Below are positions 29,556 to 38,844 of a stretch of DNA of 50,227 nt, piece by piece. The position numbers and the translations under genes are program-made. Below the pieces are notes generated by a model. It made no database searches. It saw nothing but the letters and a program-made list of their open reading frames with translations, and was not told the origin of the DNA. Source of the stretch: an uncultured Verrucomicrobiota bacterium (lineage in GTDB: Bacteria; Verrucomicrobiota; Kiritimatiellia; Kiritimatiellales; Pontiellaceae). Position 1 is the stretch's first letter; every line of letters begins with the position of its first letter. The stretch lies in the NCBI GenBank assembly GCA_913065005.1, contig CAJYAJ010000006.1:1-50227 (forward strand), given 5' to 3'.

Positions 29556-32500
29556 TTACTTCGCCAAATTAGCTAAATGCATATCAAACGCCGCATCAAC
29601 AATCTCTTCTTCCGATCCATACTGCTGCGTCTCTCTCGCCTGCTCAATATAGCCGAGCATTCGTTTATAATCTGTTGGAATCACCTTAACGAAGCGGTTC
29701 ACGCTCTCATTCCATGAAGCTAATATTTCAGAGGCTCGATTCGAGCCTGTCCGCTGATAATGCTCCTCGACAACCGTCTTTAGCGCCGCTTGTTCCGATT
29801 CATCACGCAACCCCTCAAGCTCAATCATTTCCATATTACACTTGGTTGTAAAATCGCCATCAATATCAAATACATAAGCAACTCCACCCGACATGCCCGC
29901 ACCGAAGTTAATTCCCGTGCGACCCAAAACCGTTACCGTGCCACCCGTCATATATTCGCAGCCATGATCCCCGATGCCTTCCACCACCGCAGCCACTCCC
30001 GAATTTCGCACACAGAATCGCTCGCCAGCAACACCACGAATAAAGGCTTTACCCCCCGTTGCACCGTAGAAACAGACATTGCCCACTAATATGTTCTCTT
30101 CCGCCACAAAGGGTGCCTGTTTGTTTGGATAAATCGTCAACTCACCACCCGATAAACCCTTACCCACATAATCATTTGCATCCCCTTCTAGCTCGAGATG
30201 AATTCCCTTGCACATAAACGCACCAAACGACTGTCCGGAAGAACCATTCAGTTTGATATGCACCGTGCCATCTGGCAGACCATCGCCCTTATACACTTTC
30301 GTTACTTCATGCGAAAGAACCGTACCGATACTTCGATCCGTATTCACGATCTCAAATTCAGCATGCACTTTTTCAGCATTCTCTAAGGCTGGCTTGGCGG
30401 CATCAATCAACTTCCAATCAATGATTTTTTCCAGCATGTGGTTCTGATCTTTCGAATGGAATGTCCCCTCTTCAGCTCCCATCTTCTCACTGAATAAAAT
30501 CGGATCCAAATTCAGGTTCTTATATTTCCAATGATCCAACTCATCGCGGAATTTTAAACACTGCGACTGACCGACCATTTCATTGATCGTACGGAATCCA
30601 AGCTCTGCCATAATCTCTCGCAGACCCGATACCAGAAACTCGAAGAACGTCACCACATGGTCGGGATCACCCGTATACTTATCTCGTAATTCCGGACGCT
30701 GCGTCGCCACACCAACCGGACACGTATTCGTATGACACTTCCGCATCAAAATACACCCTTCAACCACCAACGCAGCCGTTGCAACACCCCACTCTTCCGC
30801 ACCCAATAAGGTCGCAATAGCTAAATCACGAGAGGTTTTCATCTGACCATCCGTCTGCACCACAATTCGATTTCGCAACCGATTCCGAACCAACGTCTGA
30901 TGTGTCTCAGAAAGGCCGATCTCCCATGGCAAGCCCGCATGCTTGATCGAACTCAGCGGCGATGCACCTGTTCCACCATCATACCCAGCAATTAAAACCG
31001 CATCCGCCTTCGCTTTGCACACCCCCGTAGCAATGGTGCCTACTCCACTCTCAGAAACCAGCTTCACATTCACCCGCGCATCACGATTGCTGTTCTTCAA
31101 ATCATAGATCAACTGCGCTAAATCCTCGATCGAATAGATGTCATGGTGAGGTGGAGGAGATATTAAACCCACCCCCGGTGTCGAACCGCGCACGCGGCCA
31201 ATCCAACCGTTAACTTTATGCCCCGGTAGATGACCTCCCTCACCCGGTTTTGCCCCCTGAGCCATCTTAATCTGCAACTCACGCGCCTGACTCAAATAGT
31301 AGCTATTCACGCCAAAACGACCGGATGCCACCTGTTTCGTTGCCGAACACATATTGTCGCCATTCGGTAATTTCTCATACCGAACTTCATCTTCACCGCC
31401 CTCACCCGAATTCGATTTAGAACCAATCCGATTCATCGCAATCGCCAACGTTGTATGCGCTTCCCACGAAATCGACCCAAACGACATCGCACCCGTTGCA
31501 AATCGCTTCAGAATATTTTCAGCCGGCTCCACTTCCTCCAACGGAATCGAAGGCCGATCTGATGCAAACTGCATTAAACCCCGCAATGTATAAGCCGACT
31601 GACTCTGATCATCCACCTTGTCACAATACGTCTTATACAAATCATAATCCGCATTACGAGTGCTCTCCTGAAGCAGTCGAATCGTCTCTGGATTAAACAA
31701 GTGCCGCTCGCCATCTCTGCGCCACGAATAATCTCCGCCCGGATCCAATACTTTTGCCGCACCTCCCCGCGTAGGGTAGCCTTTACGATGTTTCAATAAA
31801 GCTTCATGTGCAATGTCATCTAGGCTCAATCCCTCAATCCGACTAATCGTCCCAGTAAAATAGGTGTCCACCACCGGCGAACTGATTCCCAAAATTTCAA
31901 AAATCTGCGCCCCTTGATACGACGCCAACGTCGAAATCCCCATCTTCGAAAAAATCTTTAACAAGCCACTATCCACCGCTTGGATATATTTCTGAATGGC
32001 TGCATCCGCCGTTAAACCATCTAATAAAGCATCCTCTTCCATCTGCTGAATCGTATCGAGTGCCACATAGGGATACACCGCCGATGCACCATAGCCCAAT
32101 ACCGTCGCAAAATGATGCACTTCACGCACATCACCCGCCTCAACAATTACATCTGCATGACCTCGCTTGCCCGCCCGAATCAAATAATGATGCACTGCCG
32201 AAGCCGCCAACAACGAAGGAATCGGGGCATGCGAACGATCCGCTGCCCGATCGCTTAAAATCAACACAGAGCACCCCGCATCAATCGCCGCTTCCGCTTC
32301 AGAAAAAACACGCTCAAGAGCGTTTTCAAGCGCACCCGCCGCTCCCCTCACATCGAACACCGTATCAATTTTCTGCGAACGAAACCCCGCTTCATCCAAC
32401 GCCGCCAACTTCGCATAAGAAGCATGCGTCAACACCGGCTGCTGAATCGCAATCCGACGGCAATGCTCCGAAGATTCCGTCAGGATATTTTTAAACCCAC

Positions 32501-34169
32501 CCACATAGGTACGCAAATCCATCACCACACGCTCCCGAATCGGATCGATCGGTGGATTGGTCACCTGAGCAAACAATTGTTTAAAATAGTGCGAAAGTTG
32601 CTGAGGCCGATCCGATAAAACCGCCAACGGATTGTCGGCTCCCATCGAACCCAAAGGCTCTTTACCCCCCGTTGCCATCGGCTTCAAAATCTCAATGATA
32701 TCCTCATACGAATACCCAAACATCTGCTGCTGTCGGAAAAGCGCTTTCGGTTCAGGAATCACGCGCGACGCCGCCACTTCAGGCAACTCATTCAAGTGCA
32801 ACATCGACTCATCCACCCAAGCTTGATACGGCTGTCGAGTACACAGATCCGCCTTCAACTCATCATCTGAAATAATGCGCCCCTGCTCTAAATCAGCAAC
32901 AAACATTTTACCCGGCTGCAAACGGCCTCGCAATACCACCTTACTATGATCCACATTAATGACCCCGCTTTCCGATGCCATAATCAGCGTATCATCATCC
33001 GTTAAACAGTAACGTGACGGACGCAATCCATTGCGATCCAATGTAGCACCCACCAACACACCATCCGTAAAGCACACCGATGCAGGGCCATCCCACGGCT
33101 CCGATATAGCTGAATAGAATTCATAAAACGCCCGCTTCTCTGGACTCATTTTCGTATCGTTCTGCCACGCTTCGGGAATCAACATCATTAACACATGAGG
33201 TAATGATCGACCGCTCAAAACCAACATCTCAATCGCCATATCCAGATTAGCGCTATCCGATGCAGCCAAATCACAAACCGGGAAAATCATATCCAGCTCA
33301 TCACGACTAAACGCTGAACACTCCAACAACACCTCACGAGCACGCATCCAATTGATATTGCCCTTATTCGTATTGATTTCACCATTGTGCGCTATATACC
33401 GGAAAGGCTGCGCCAACTTCCACGAAGGGAATGTATTCGTTGAAAACCGAGAATGCACCAATGCAATCGCACTCGTCGTAATTTCGTTTTGTAGATCCAG
33501 AAAATACGTCGGTACCTGCTCCGTAATTAACTGCCCTTTGTAATTAATCGTTTTGTAAGAGCATGAAATAATATTCAGCCCCTCAGGACCGATTCCATCC
33601 ACTTCTTCCGAAGCGATACGCTCCGTATATTTCCGGAACACGAATAACTTACGGTCAAACTCATCCGCATTCATATTCGCGGGCTTCCCGATAAATATCT
33701 GCTGAATACTGGGCTCCGTCTCCGCCGAATCACGACCCAAATCACTATTATCCACAGGCACAAATCGATACCCCAACAAAGGTAACCCAAATTTTTCTAA
33801 ATGACGCTCGATGATCTCCTTGCATGCCAGCTGCTGCTGCTCATCCCGCGGGAAAAAAGTCATTCCCACGCCATATTCACCTGCTGCCGGCAGCTCAATT
33901 CCAATCGCAGGGCATGCATCCGCAAACAAGGCATGAGGAATCTGCAATAAAATCCCAGCTCCATCACCACTTTTCACATCGAAGCCCGTACCCCCCCGGT
34001 GCTCCATGCAAGCCAACATGCCCAGCGCATCCGAAATCACAGCGTGTTTTTTACGCCCCTTTAGGTTTGCAATAAAACCAATACCGCAACTGCTATGTTC
34101 AAAATCAGCTCGATACAGCCCCTCACCTTCAAGGTGCCCAAATTCGTTTTCTGTTATCACTTTTTTCAT
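29556..34169 (-). CDS. gltB: Glutamate synthase large subunit
   Basis: The alpha subunit makes two glutamates from glutamine and 2-oxoglutarate. ATG 34169 ([13 protein letters not shown]) is chosen over an upstream TTG, giving 1537 residues. The mature N-terminus is Cys28 ([15 protein letters not shown]), the glutaminase nucleophile, after a 27-residue propeptide that must be removed, as is known for the family. The central and FMN domains follow ([15 protein letters not shown], then [19 protein letters not shown]), and the 3Fe-4S cluster motif [15 protein letters not shown] is present. The C-terminal GxxGxGG-type beta-helix domain is near the end. The ribosome-binding site is weak, and a terminator-like hairpin lies 35 nt upstream of the start. 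Confidence 0.97.
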   Translation of the reverse strand: MKKVITENEFGHLEGEGLYRADFEHSSCGIGFIANLKGRKKHAVISDALGMLACMEHRGGTGFDVKSGDGAGILLQIPHALFADACPAIGIELPAAGEYGVGMTFFPRDEQQQLACKEIIERHLEKFGLPLLGYRFVPVDNSDLGRDSAETEPSIQQIFIGKPANMNADEFDRKLFVFRKYTERIASEEVDGIGPEGLNIISCSYKTINYKGQLITEQVPTYFLDLQNEITTSAIALVHSRFSTNTFPSWKLAQPFRYIAHNGEINTNKGNINWMRAREVLLECSAFSRDELDMIFPVCDLAASDSANLDMAIEMLVLSGRSLPHVLMMLIPEAWQNDTKMSPEKRAFYEFYSAISEPWDGPASVCFTDGVLVGATLDRNGLRPSRYCLTDDDTLIMASESGVINVDHSKVVLRGRLQPGKMFVADLEQGRIISDDELKADLCTRQPYQAWVDESMLHLNELPEVAASRVIPEPKALFRQQQMFGYSYEDIIEILKPMATGGKEPLGSMGADNPLAVLSDRPQQLSHYFKQLFAQVTNPPIDPIRERVVMDLRTYVGGFKNILTESSEHCRRIAIQQPVLTHASYAKLAALDEAGFRSQKIDTVFDVRGAAGALENALERVFSEAEAAIDAGCSVLILSDRAADRSHAPIPSLLAASAVHHYLIRAGKRGHADVIVEAGDVREVHHFATVLGYGASAVYPYVALDTIQQMEEDALLDGLTADAAIQKYIQAVDSGLLKIFSKMGISTLASYQGAQIFEILGISSPVVDTYFTGTISRIEGLSLDDIAHEALLKHRKGYPTRGGAAKVLDPGGDYSWRRDGERHLFNPETIRLLQESTRNADYDLYKTYCDKVDDQSQSAYTLRGLMQFASDRPSIPLEEVEPAENILKRFATGAMSFGSISWEAHTTLAIAMNRIGSKSNSGEGGEDEVRYEKLPNGDNMCSATKQVASGRFGVNSYYLSQARELQIKMAQGAKPGEGGHLPGHKVNGWIGRVRGSTPGVGLISPPPHHDIYSIEDLAQLIYDLKNSNRDARVNVKLVSESGVGTIATGVCKAKADAVLIAGYDGGTGASPLSSIKHAGLPWEIGLSETHQTLVRNRLRNRIVVQTDGQMKTSRDLAIATLLGAEEWGVATAALVVEGCILMRKCHTNTCPVGVATQRPELRDKYTGDPDHVVTFFEFLVSGLREIMAELGFRTINEMVGQSQCLKFRDELDHWKYKNLNLDPILFSEKMGAEEGTFHSKDQNHMLEKIIDWKLIDAAKPALENAEKVHAEFEIVNTDRSIGTVLSHEVTKVYKGDGLPDGTVHIKLNGSSGQSFGAFMCKGIHLELEGDANDYVGKGLSGGELTIYPNKQAPFVAEENILVGNVCFYGATGGKAFIRGVAGERFCVRNSGVAAVVEGIGDHGCEYMTGGTVTVLGRTGINFGAGMSGGVAYVFDIDGDFTTKCNMEMIELEGLRDESEQAALKTVVEEHYQRTGSNRASEILASWNESVNRFVKVIPTDYKRMLGYIEQARETQQYGSEEEIVDAAFDMHLANLAK

Positions 34170-34203
34170 TATAAACCGTTTTTTTTCGTTTGAGAAAAGG
34201 CGC

Positions 34204-34251
34204 AAAAAGATCAACGTTGCAGTCTCGCCTCCAAAGACTAAACGTTGATCT
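34204..34251 (-). promoter_or_regulatory. Terminator-like hairpin upstream of gltB
   Basis: On the minus strand AGATCAACGTT and AACGTTGATCT form a perfect 11-bp outer stem, with an inner AGTCT/AGACT stem, followed by TTTTT. It starts about 75 nt after the thioesterase stop codon and ends 35 nt before the gltB ATG. It can be the terminator of the rsgA operon, an attenuator in the gltB leader, or both. A TATAAA box upstream has no good -35, so I cannot place the gltB promoter relative to it. Confidence 0.65.
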
Positions 34252-34325
34252 CAACCCAACCTTACTTTTATAATCGGTGATTATTGATCGATATATAATT
34301 CCCGAATGACTGCATCCTAGAAATT

Positions 34326-34724
34326 TTAGCCCGAGGAGGCAACTATTTTTTCGAAAGGATCAGGTGCCACAGGACGGCCATTTTTTGTAAAAACCCCAGT
34401 AATTTCACCCTCAAGCAATACACAATGATCCGCCAACCGAATTAATTTTTGCTCAAAAATAAATCGAAGTCGACCCGATCGTCGCAACGTAACGGTAGAC
34501 CGAAAACGCTCACGCGGTCGGAGCGAAGCTCGATATTGGATATCTGCGCGGATCACCACCGGCTCCCAACCAGCCAGCCGCAACTGATTAAAATCGCACC
34601 CCATCGCATGCAAAAACTCATGCCGCGTGTGCTCTAAATAATTTTGATAAACCGCATTGTTCACAATCCCTTGGATATCACACTCATAATCTCGCACCTG
34701 CATCTCCAATTCAAATGATTTCAT
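34326..34724 (-). CDS. Acyl-CoA thioesterase, YbgC/4HBT hotdog family
   Basis: The 132-residue product is a single hotdog-fold domain of the YbgC type. MQVRDYECDIQGIVNNAVYQ contains the catalytic Asp (Asp16) and the family's V-N-N-A-V-Y stretch, followed by NYLEHTRHEFL; VIRADIQYRASLRPRERFRS is the second conserved block. It hydrolyses acyl-CoA thioesters; the exact acyl chain is unknown. Its ATG overlaps the stop of rsgA by 4 nt, so it is the last gene of that operon. Confidence 0.9.
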   Translation of the reverse strand: MKSFELEMQVRDYECDIQGIVNNAVYQNYLEHTRHEFLHAMGCDFNQLRLAGWEPVVIRADIQYRASLRPRERFRSTVTLRRSGRLRFIFEQKLIRLADHCVLLEGEITGVFTKNGRPVAPDPFEKIVASSG

Positions 34725-35809
34725 CCCTCATCCTCCGGTTTTGCACGCCCCTCTTGCAACGTTCTCCTAAATCGAGCTAACCGACGATCCTGCTCCCGCT
34801 TCTCAATCGTACCCGCTGAAAACCGCGCCGCCTCACTCATAAGGCGCACATAATGATCATAGCGCTCTTGAGGCAACTCACCCGCCTCCACCGCAGCGAT
34901 CACCGCACACCCCTCCGTCTGAACATGAGCACAATCACCAAACCGACACCCCGACGCCCAAGCTTGAATATCCTCAAACGTCTCACTAATACCGCTTTCA
35001 GCCTCCATATTGCCCAATTCACGCATGCCCGGTGTATCAATTACATGACCCCCATTCTCCAACGTAATCAACTCCCGCCAGGTCGTCGTATGGACCCCTT
35101 TTCCATCCGACTCCCGCACCGGCAAGGTAAACAATCGATCTTCCCCCAAAACTCGATTCAGCAACGTTGATTTCCCCGCACCAGAAACCCCGATCACGCA
35201 ACAGGTTAATCTTGCTTCAAACAGATCCGCCGTCTCTGCAAGCCCCTCACCCGTCTCATTACTCATCAATAAAACCTTCACCCCCGGCAGATGGTTCTTC
35301 ACCAATGCCTCCACCTCTAAACACGCATCTACCTCCAACAAATCCTGCTTGGTTAAAATAATAACCGGCTCAATACCACTCTCGTTCACCATCACCAAAT
35401 AGCGCTCAATGCGCTTTAAACTAAATCCTGCACCCACACCCTGGACAATAAATGCTCGATCAAGATTAGCCGCAATCAACTGTTCACGAGACGTGCGTCC
35501 CGCACTTTTCCGACGTAAAACCGAACGCCTCTCCAATATACGCTCAACCCGTCCAAACTCACCCACCAAAAAATCCTTCACCAAAACCCAATCACCCACA
35601 GTTGGATAATCCGCACGGGATTGCGCACGATGCCGCAATCGTCCCGTCATCTTCGCCGGACGAACCGTCTCCCCATTGGATACATCACAAGCTCCTTTAT
35701 GAATCGCTACCACCCGAGCTGGCTGCAATTTCTGATCCCGATCCGTTACCACCTGCGCCGCATATTGCTCATCCCAACCTAGATCCACTAAACTCAATAG
35801 TCCCACCAC
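34721..35809 (-). CDS. rsgA: Ribosome small-subunit-dependent GTPase A
   Basis: RsgA is a late 30S assembly factor. The 362-residue product uses a GTG start at 35807-35809, since no ATG fits. The GTPase is circularly permuted as expected: G4 TKQD (153-156) comes before G1 GVSGAGKS (207-214) and G3 DTPG (258-261). An OB domain lies at the N-terminus (about 30-100), and the C-terminal zinc finger is Cys288, Cys293, His295 and Cys301. The start overlaps the upstream secreted-protein gene by 16 nt. Confidence 0.96.
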   Translation of the reverse strand: MVGLLSLVDLGWDEQYAAQVVTDRDQKLQPARVVAIHKGACDVSNGETVRPAKMTGRLRHRAQSRADYPTVGDWVLVKDFLVGEFGRVERILERRSVLRRKSAGRTSREQLIAANLDRAFIVQGVGAGFSLKRIERYLVMVNESGIEPVIILTKQDLLEVDACLEVEALVKNHLPGVKVLLMSNETGEGLAETADLFEARLTCCVIGVSGAGKSTLLNRVLGEDRLFTLPVRESDGKGVHTTTWRELITLENGGHVIDTPGMRELGNMEAESGISETFEDIQAWASGCRFGDCAHVQTEGCAVIAAVEAGELPQERYDHYVRLMSEAARFSAGTIEKREQDRRLARFRRTLQEGRAKPEDEG

Positions 35810-36453
35810 AAATTCAACGTATACACCGGCAATAAAATTGACTCCCCCACATCCTTCTCATATGACTTCGACTCCCCCTTCATTAACCAGCAATAACAGG
35901 CCAAGAGATCGCCCTCCCCATATCCATTCACCATACCTCCCCGCAAAAACAACATACGCCCCTCGATATCCTGTACCACAAACTCATTCTCAACGATCGC
36001 AATCACGCGCCCTTGAAAAACCTCTCTGCCCAAAACATGATCAGCACGCTCAACAAACGCCCCATACGCCCGCTCCCAAGCCTTCTCCAACGAAAGATCT
36101 TCCTCAAGGCCTTCATCCAATTTATATTGCAAATAACGCAACGCCACATTATCAACTGCTTTTAACCGCCCCTCACACGCATCACAATCGGGTTCCACTT
36201 CAACCGCACAATCCGCACACGGAATCGTAAAATCCCCAAGGCTAAGAGACTCCCCCCATTTCGAAGATGATTTTTGCAATTGCTCAAGATATGCACGCGC
36301 CTTTGAATAATCCCCCTGCATCAACTGATAGATCACCCCATGCAACTGATCCTTCGGCTCCCCCAATATCGAAATACCAAAAAAATCATTTGCTAACGCA
36401 CCCAGCACCAGTAGCAAACTCAATAAAATAGATTTAATCATAACCGAAAACAT
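35794..36453 (-). CDS. Secreted protein with two CxxC motifs, function unknown
   Basis: The 219-residue product has a signal peptide (start MFSVMIKSILLSLLLVLGALA; MIKSILL is an alternative start). At residues 79-93 two CxxC pairs (CADC-x7-CDAC) form a likely zinc ribbon or redox pair, similar to the CxxCxG modules frequent in PVC secreted proteins. An acidic helix segment follows, then a beta-rich C-terminus (VFQGRVIAIVENEFVVQDIE). I cannot name a family. Its 3' end overlaps the GTG of rsgA by 16 nt, so the two are cotranscribed despite acting in different compartments. Confidence 0.65.
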   Translation of the reverse strand: MFSVMIKSILLSLLLVLGALANDFFGISILGEPKDQLHGVIYQLMQGDYSKARAYLEQLQKSSSKWGESLSLGDFTIPCADCAVEVEPDCDACEGRLKAVDNVALRYLQYKLDEGLEEDLSLEKAWERAYGAFVERADHVLGREVFQGRVIAIVENEFVVQDIEGRMLFLRGGMVNGYGEGDLLACYCWLMKGESKSYEKDVGESILLPVYTLNLWWDY

Positions 36454-36519
36454 AGCACACTTAGCTTAGGTTGGCAATGAAGCCGCAAAACACCCCTATC
36501 CATAAAATGAAAGGAAATA

Positions 36520-37041
36520 ATGAATTCACTCAAACAAGCCCTGCGAACCATTCCTGACTTCCCAAAACCCGGCATCCAATTTCAAGATATCGCCCCTCTT
36601 CTTCAAGATCCCATCCATTTCAGCAACACCATTCAAGCGTTAAAAAACCATCACCGAAACGACTCTATCGATTTAATTGCCGGCATCGAATCACGCGGCT
36701 TTATCTTTGGCTCTGCCCTCGCCTACGCCCTCGGTTGCGGAACCGTTTTGGTTCGCAAGCCCGGCAAACTTCCCGGTCCCATTCATCAGCAATCTTATGA
36801 CCTTGAATATGGAACCGATGCACTCGAAATCCAAACCGATGCCATTCAACCGCATCAGCGCGTTCTCCTCATCGATGATGTTCTCGCTACTGGCGGAACC
36901 GTCTCCGCAGCGCACCAACTCATCCAGTCTCACTTCGACGTTCAAATGGTCGGAGCCACTTTCCTTCTTGAGATCTCCCCACTAAACGGGAGAAAACGCC
37001 TCACCGATCTCCCCCTTCACAGTCTCATCCAAATTCCATAA
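36520..37041 (+). CDS. apt: Adenine phosphoribosyltransferase
   Basis: Apt converts adenine and PRPP to AMP in purine salvage. The 173-residue product has the expected N-terminus (IPDFPKPGIQFQDIAPLL), IAGIESRGFIFG, the adenine-pocket region VRKPGKLPGP, and the PRPP-binding VLLIDDVLATGGT (115-127). The length matches the family. GAAAGGAAATA is the ribosome-binding site. Its stop codon lies in the U-tract of the terminator of the convergent lipoprotein gene. Confidence 0.96.
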   Translation: MNSLKQALRTIPDFPKPGIQFQDIAPLLQDPIHFSNTIQALKNHHRNDSIDLIAGIESRGFIFGSALAYALGCGTVLVRKPGKLPGPIHQQSYDLEYGTDALEIQTDAIQPHQRVLLIDDVLATGGTVSAAHQLIQSHFDVQMVGATFLLEISPLNGRKRLTDLPLHSLIQIP

Positions 37042-37070
37042 AAAACCCGCCCAACTACCGTTGGACAGGC
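37040..37070 (-). terminator. Rho-independent terminator of the lipoprotein gene
   Basis: The minus strand has GCCTGTCCAAC, loop GGTA, GTTGGGCGGGT, an 11-bp stem with three G-U pairs, then six T. It serves the coiled-coil lipoprotein gene and overlaps the last two bases of the apt stop codon. On the plus strand no T-tract follows the stem. Confidence 0.8.
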
Positions 37071-37096
37071 CCACATTGCATCAACTGTAGCACCGA

Positions 37097-37696
37097 CTAC
37101 TTTGCTTTCATACGTTCTAATAAAACGCGCGCTTTCTCGCTAGCCGGTAAAAATTCTAAGTCAGCATTATCTCCACTTACAATCATCGCCTCCGCTCCCG
37201 CATCCATCATATCCGATGCCCCCGGCTCAGGCAACGAACCGGAATTCGCTAGTCCGCTCATGTTATTCACAAGCATATCCAATCGACGCTGTAACCCATC
37301 GCGCTCGCTCTCCGTAGTTGTCAACTGCTCTTGCACTGCTGATAATTGATCTTTCACCCGATCTGCTGCTGACTCTGCCCGACTCACATCTCGCTCCAAC
37401 GAAGTCACTTGCGCCTTCACTTTCGCCGCATCTTTTGCTGCCGAAATAGCCTTCTTCTGCGACTCCCTCAATTTGCGTTCCGCACTCTCAAGCTGCAACC
37501 GTATCGATTTCCCCTTCGCCTTCTCCGACTTCACTATACTTTCCAAATCAGCAATTTTCCCACTTAGCATCGACTCTACTTCTGCCCGATCCGCCTGCAA
37601 CTGAGCAACCGCCGCATCATGCTCCTCCTGAGGAACTCCACAACCTGTAATAACCAAAACCACCGCTAACATGAACCCGTTTATATATTTCATCAT
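37097..37696 (-). CDS. Coiled-coil lipoprotein
   Basis: ATG at 37696 (or the next codon) gives 199 residues. It is preferred over longer frames because GGAGA precedes it at 8 nt and a sigma70-type promoter lies 30-60 nt upstream, inside the alternative longer frame. A lipobox (VITGC, Cys19) predicts a lipid anchor. Residues from about 25 to 145 are a long Ala/Lys/Glu-rich heptad coiled coil (AQLQADRAEVESMLSGKIAD, then RKLRESQKKAISAAKDAAKV). The tail is Gly/Ser-rich followed by a short C-terminal helix. The architecture resembles periplasmic structural lipoproteins such as Lpp or TolC-region proteins, but no family is identifiable. Confidence 0.75.
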   Translation of the reverse strand: MMKYINGFMLAVVLVITGCGVPQEEHDAAVAQLQADRAEVESMLSGKIADLESIVKSEKAKGKSIRLQLESAERKLRESQKKAISAAKDAAKVKAQVTSLERDVSRAESAADRVKDQLSAVQEQLTTTESERDGLQRRLDMLVNNMSGLANSGSLPEPGASDMMDAGAEAMIVSGDNADLEFLPASEKARVLLERMKAK

Positions 37697-37727
37697 CCAA
37701 TTGTCTCCTACATTTAATAACTCTATA

Positions 37728-37756
37728 TCTATAAATAAATTTCCATCTCTTTTCAA
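37728..37756 (-). promoter_or_regulatory. Sigma70-type promoter of the lipoprotein gene
   Basis: On the minus strand TTGAAA (37751-37756) and TATAGA (37728-37733) are separated by exactly 17 nt. The expected start is near 37720, leaving a leader of about 25 nt with a good ribosome-binding site before the ATG. Confidence 0.65.
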
Positions 37757-38013
37757 GGTACAAAGCCATCTAAGATAATTCACCTGAAAAAACGCGCTCC
37801 ATTTATGAAGTAAAAAGTGCATAATTTAAAGAAAGGAAACTGCAAGGTAAATTGTTAATATAACTAAAATTTTAATTATTATTTTTTTTATCTTTTTTCT
37901 TGTGAATTTTTTTAATTGTGAGAAAAAAGAAATCACTTGAACGAAATGAACTAAGAAAAGTGTGAAGAATGACCAAGCAAATAAAGCAGAACCAGAGAAA
38001 GGAGGCCGACTCT
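37757..38013. other. AT-rich non-coding stretch upstream of the small membrane protein
   Basis: No gene is supported here. From about 37850 to 37935 the DNA is almost pure A and T, with T-tracts of 8, 6 and 7 nt and an A-tract of 6 nt spaced about 10-15 nt apart, which suggests intrinsic bend or a nucleoid-protein site. TTGTTA at 37852 with an ATTATT 17 nt further is a weak promoter candidate for the plus-strand gene. An in-frame ATG at 37969 could extend that gene by 15 residues. Confidence 0.4.
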
Positions 38014-38172
38014 ATGAAGTTAATTCTTAAAAGAAACTCATTAGTAAAGTCTCCACTCCATCAATTATGGGCATGGTGCTTGTGTGCGCTGGTTATCGTT
38101 CTTCTTCCCGTGTCTTCCATGCTAGACACATCAACAAATCCTTTTTGCTCGTGTGAGCAATATAGTAAATAA
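38014..38172 (+). CDS. Small membrane protein, 52 residues, unknown
   Basis: The ATG at 38014 follows GAAAGGAGG with 8 nt spacing, a near-perfect ribosome-binding site. The 52-residue product has a basic N-terminus (MKLILKRNSLVKSP), one hydrophobic helix (LWAWCLCALVIVLLPVSSML), and a short polar tail with FCSCEQYSK. It is followed 31 nt later by a strong terminator, making a compact transcription unit between two minus-strand genes. The composition fits a small integral membrane protein; a type I toxin-like peptide is possible but unsupported by any visible antisense RNA. An in-frame ATG at 37969 is a less likely start. Confidence 0.55.
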   Translation: MKLILKRNSLVKSPLHQLWAWCLCALVIVLLPVSSMLDTSTNPFCSCEQYSK

Positions 38173-38203
38173 AAATAGTACTAACCACATATCAACTGCA
38201 TCT

Positions 38204-38233
38204 AACCTCCCCGCTTGCGGGGAGGTTTTTTTT
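38204..38233 (+). terminator. Strong Rho-independent terminator
   Basis: AACCTCCCCG, loop CTTG, CGGGGAGGTT form a perfect 10-bp stem whose last two T begin a run of eight T. It ends the unit containing the 52-residue membrane protein. On the minus strand no T-run follows, so it does not serve the redoxin operon ending at 38256. Confidence 0.9.
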
Positions 38234-38255
38234 ATCTCAAGAAATGCACGGCTCT

Positions 38256-38834
38256 CTAAACGAGATCGCAGGCATCGGAAGGCATCCAATGCTTCTCTTG
38301 GCCATCCCACTTCACATTACAACCAATCGGATTGGTCAACGGGTTCTCAATTACATTACCCGCAAGATGTTGCTCTAGCGCATCAATAAGATCCGTCTTT
38401 GTGTGATCTGGCCAATGACGAGGCGTATCGATAGAACGCCCCGTATAAATTAGTTCCCGTTCTTTATTAAACACATAAAAATGAGGAGTACGCAGCGCCC
38501 CATATGCCACTGCCACCGCTTGTGATTCATCATAAAGATAAATCCACGGGAATTGATGCTTCTCCAGTCGCGTAACCATTCCGTTAAAATCATCTTCTGA
38601 ATAGGTATTTTTACTATTCGAATTAATCCCCACAAAACGAACTCCCTGCGAAGCAAATCGATCTGCGATCATCCGCGTATGTTCATCTGAACCCGTCACA
38701 TATGGACAATGGTTACAGGTAAAAAAGAGAACCAACGTCTCTTCCTTAAAATCACTTAATCCATACGAGCTTCCATCTGTTGCCGGAAGCATAAACTCCG
38801 GTGCGCTCTCCCCTAACTGTAATGTAAATGCCAT
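38256..38834 (-). CDS. Thioredoxin-like/redoxin protein
   Basis: The 192-residue product is a cytoplasmic AhpC/TSA-type thioredoxin fold without signal peptide: [20 protein letters not shown] at the start, [10 protein letters not shown] with Cys40 and Cys43 (CNHC in place of CGPC), [15 protein letters not shown], and the cis-Pro region [20 protein letters not shown]. This subgroup is widespread as peroxiredoxin-like or thiol-disulfide proteins of unknown substrate. It is 10 nt after alaS and is the last gene of cvpA-dnaG-alaS. Confidence 0.9.
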   Translation of the reverse strand: MAFTLQLGESAPEFMLPATDGSSYGLSDFKEETLVLFFTCNHCPYVTGSDEHTRMIADRFASQGVRFVGINSNSKNTYSEDDFNGMVTRLEKHQFPWIYLYDESQAVAVAYGALRTPHFYVFNKERELIYTGRSIDTPRHWPDHTKTDLIDALEQHLAGNVIENPLTNPIGCNVKWDGQEKHWMPSDACDLV

Positions 38835-38844
38835 CGTTCACTCC

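Noticed and set aside
32060-32494. Plus-strand open frame inside gltB
   Set aside because: It is antisense to strongly conserved glutamate synthase sequence, and its product is Pro/His-rich without domains.
37969-38013. Longer start for the 52-residue membrane protein
   Set aside because: ATG 37969 has only a weak ribosome-binding site, whereas ATG 38014 has AAAGGAGG at good spacing.
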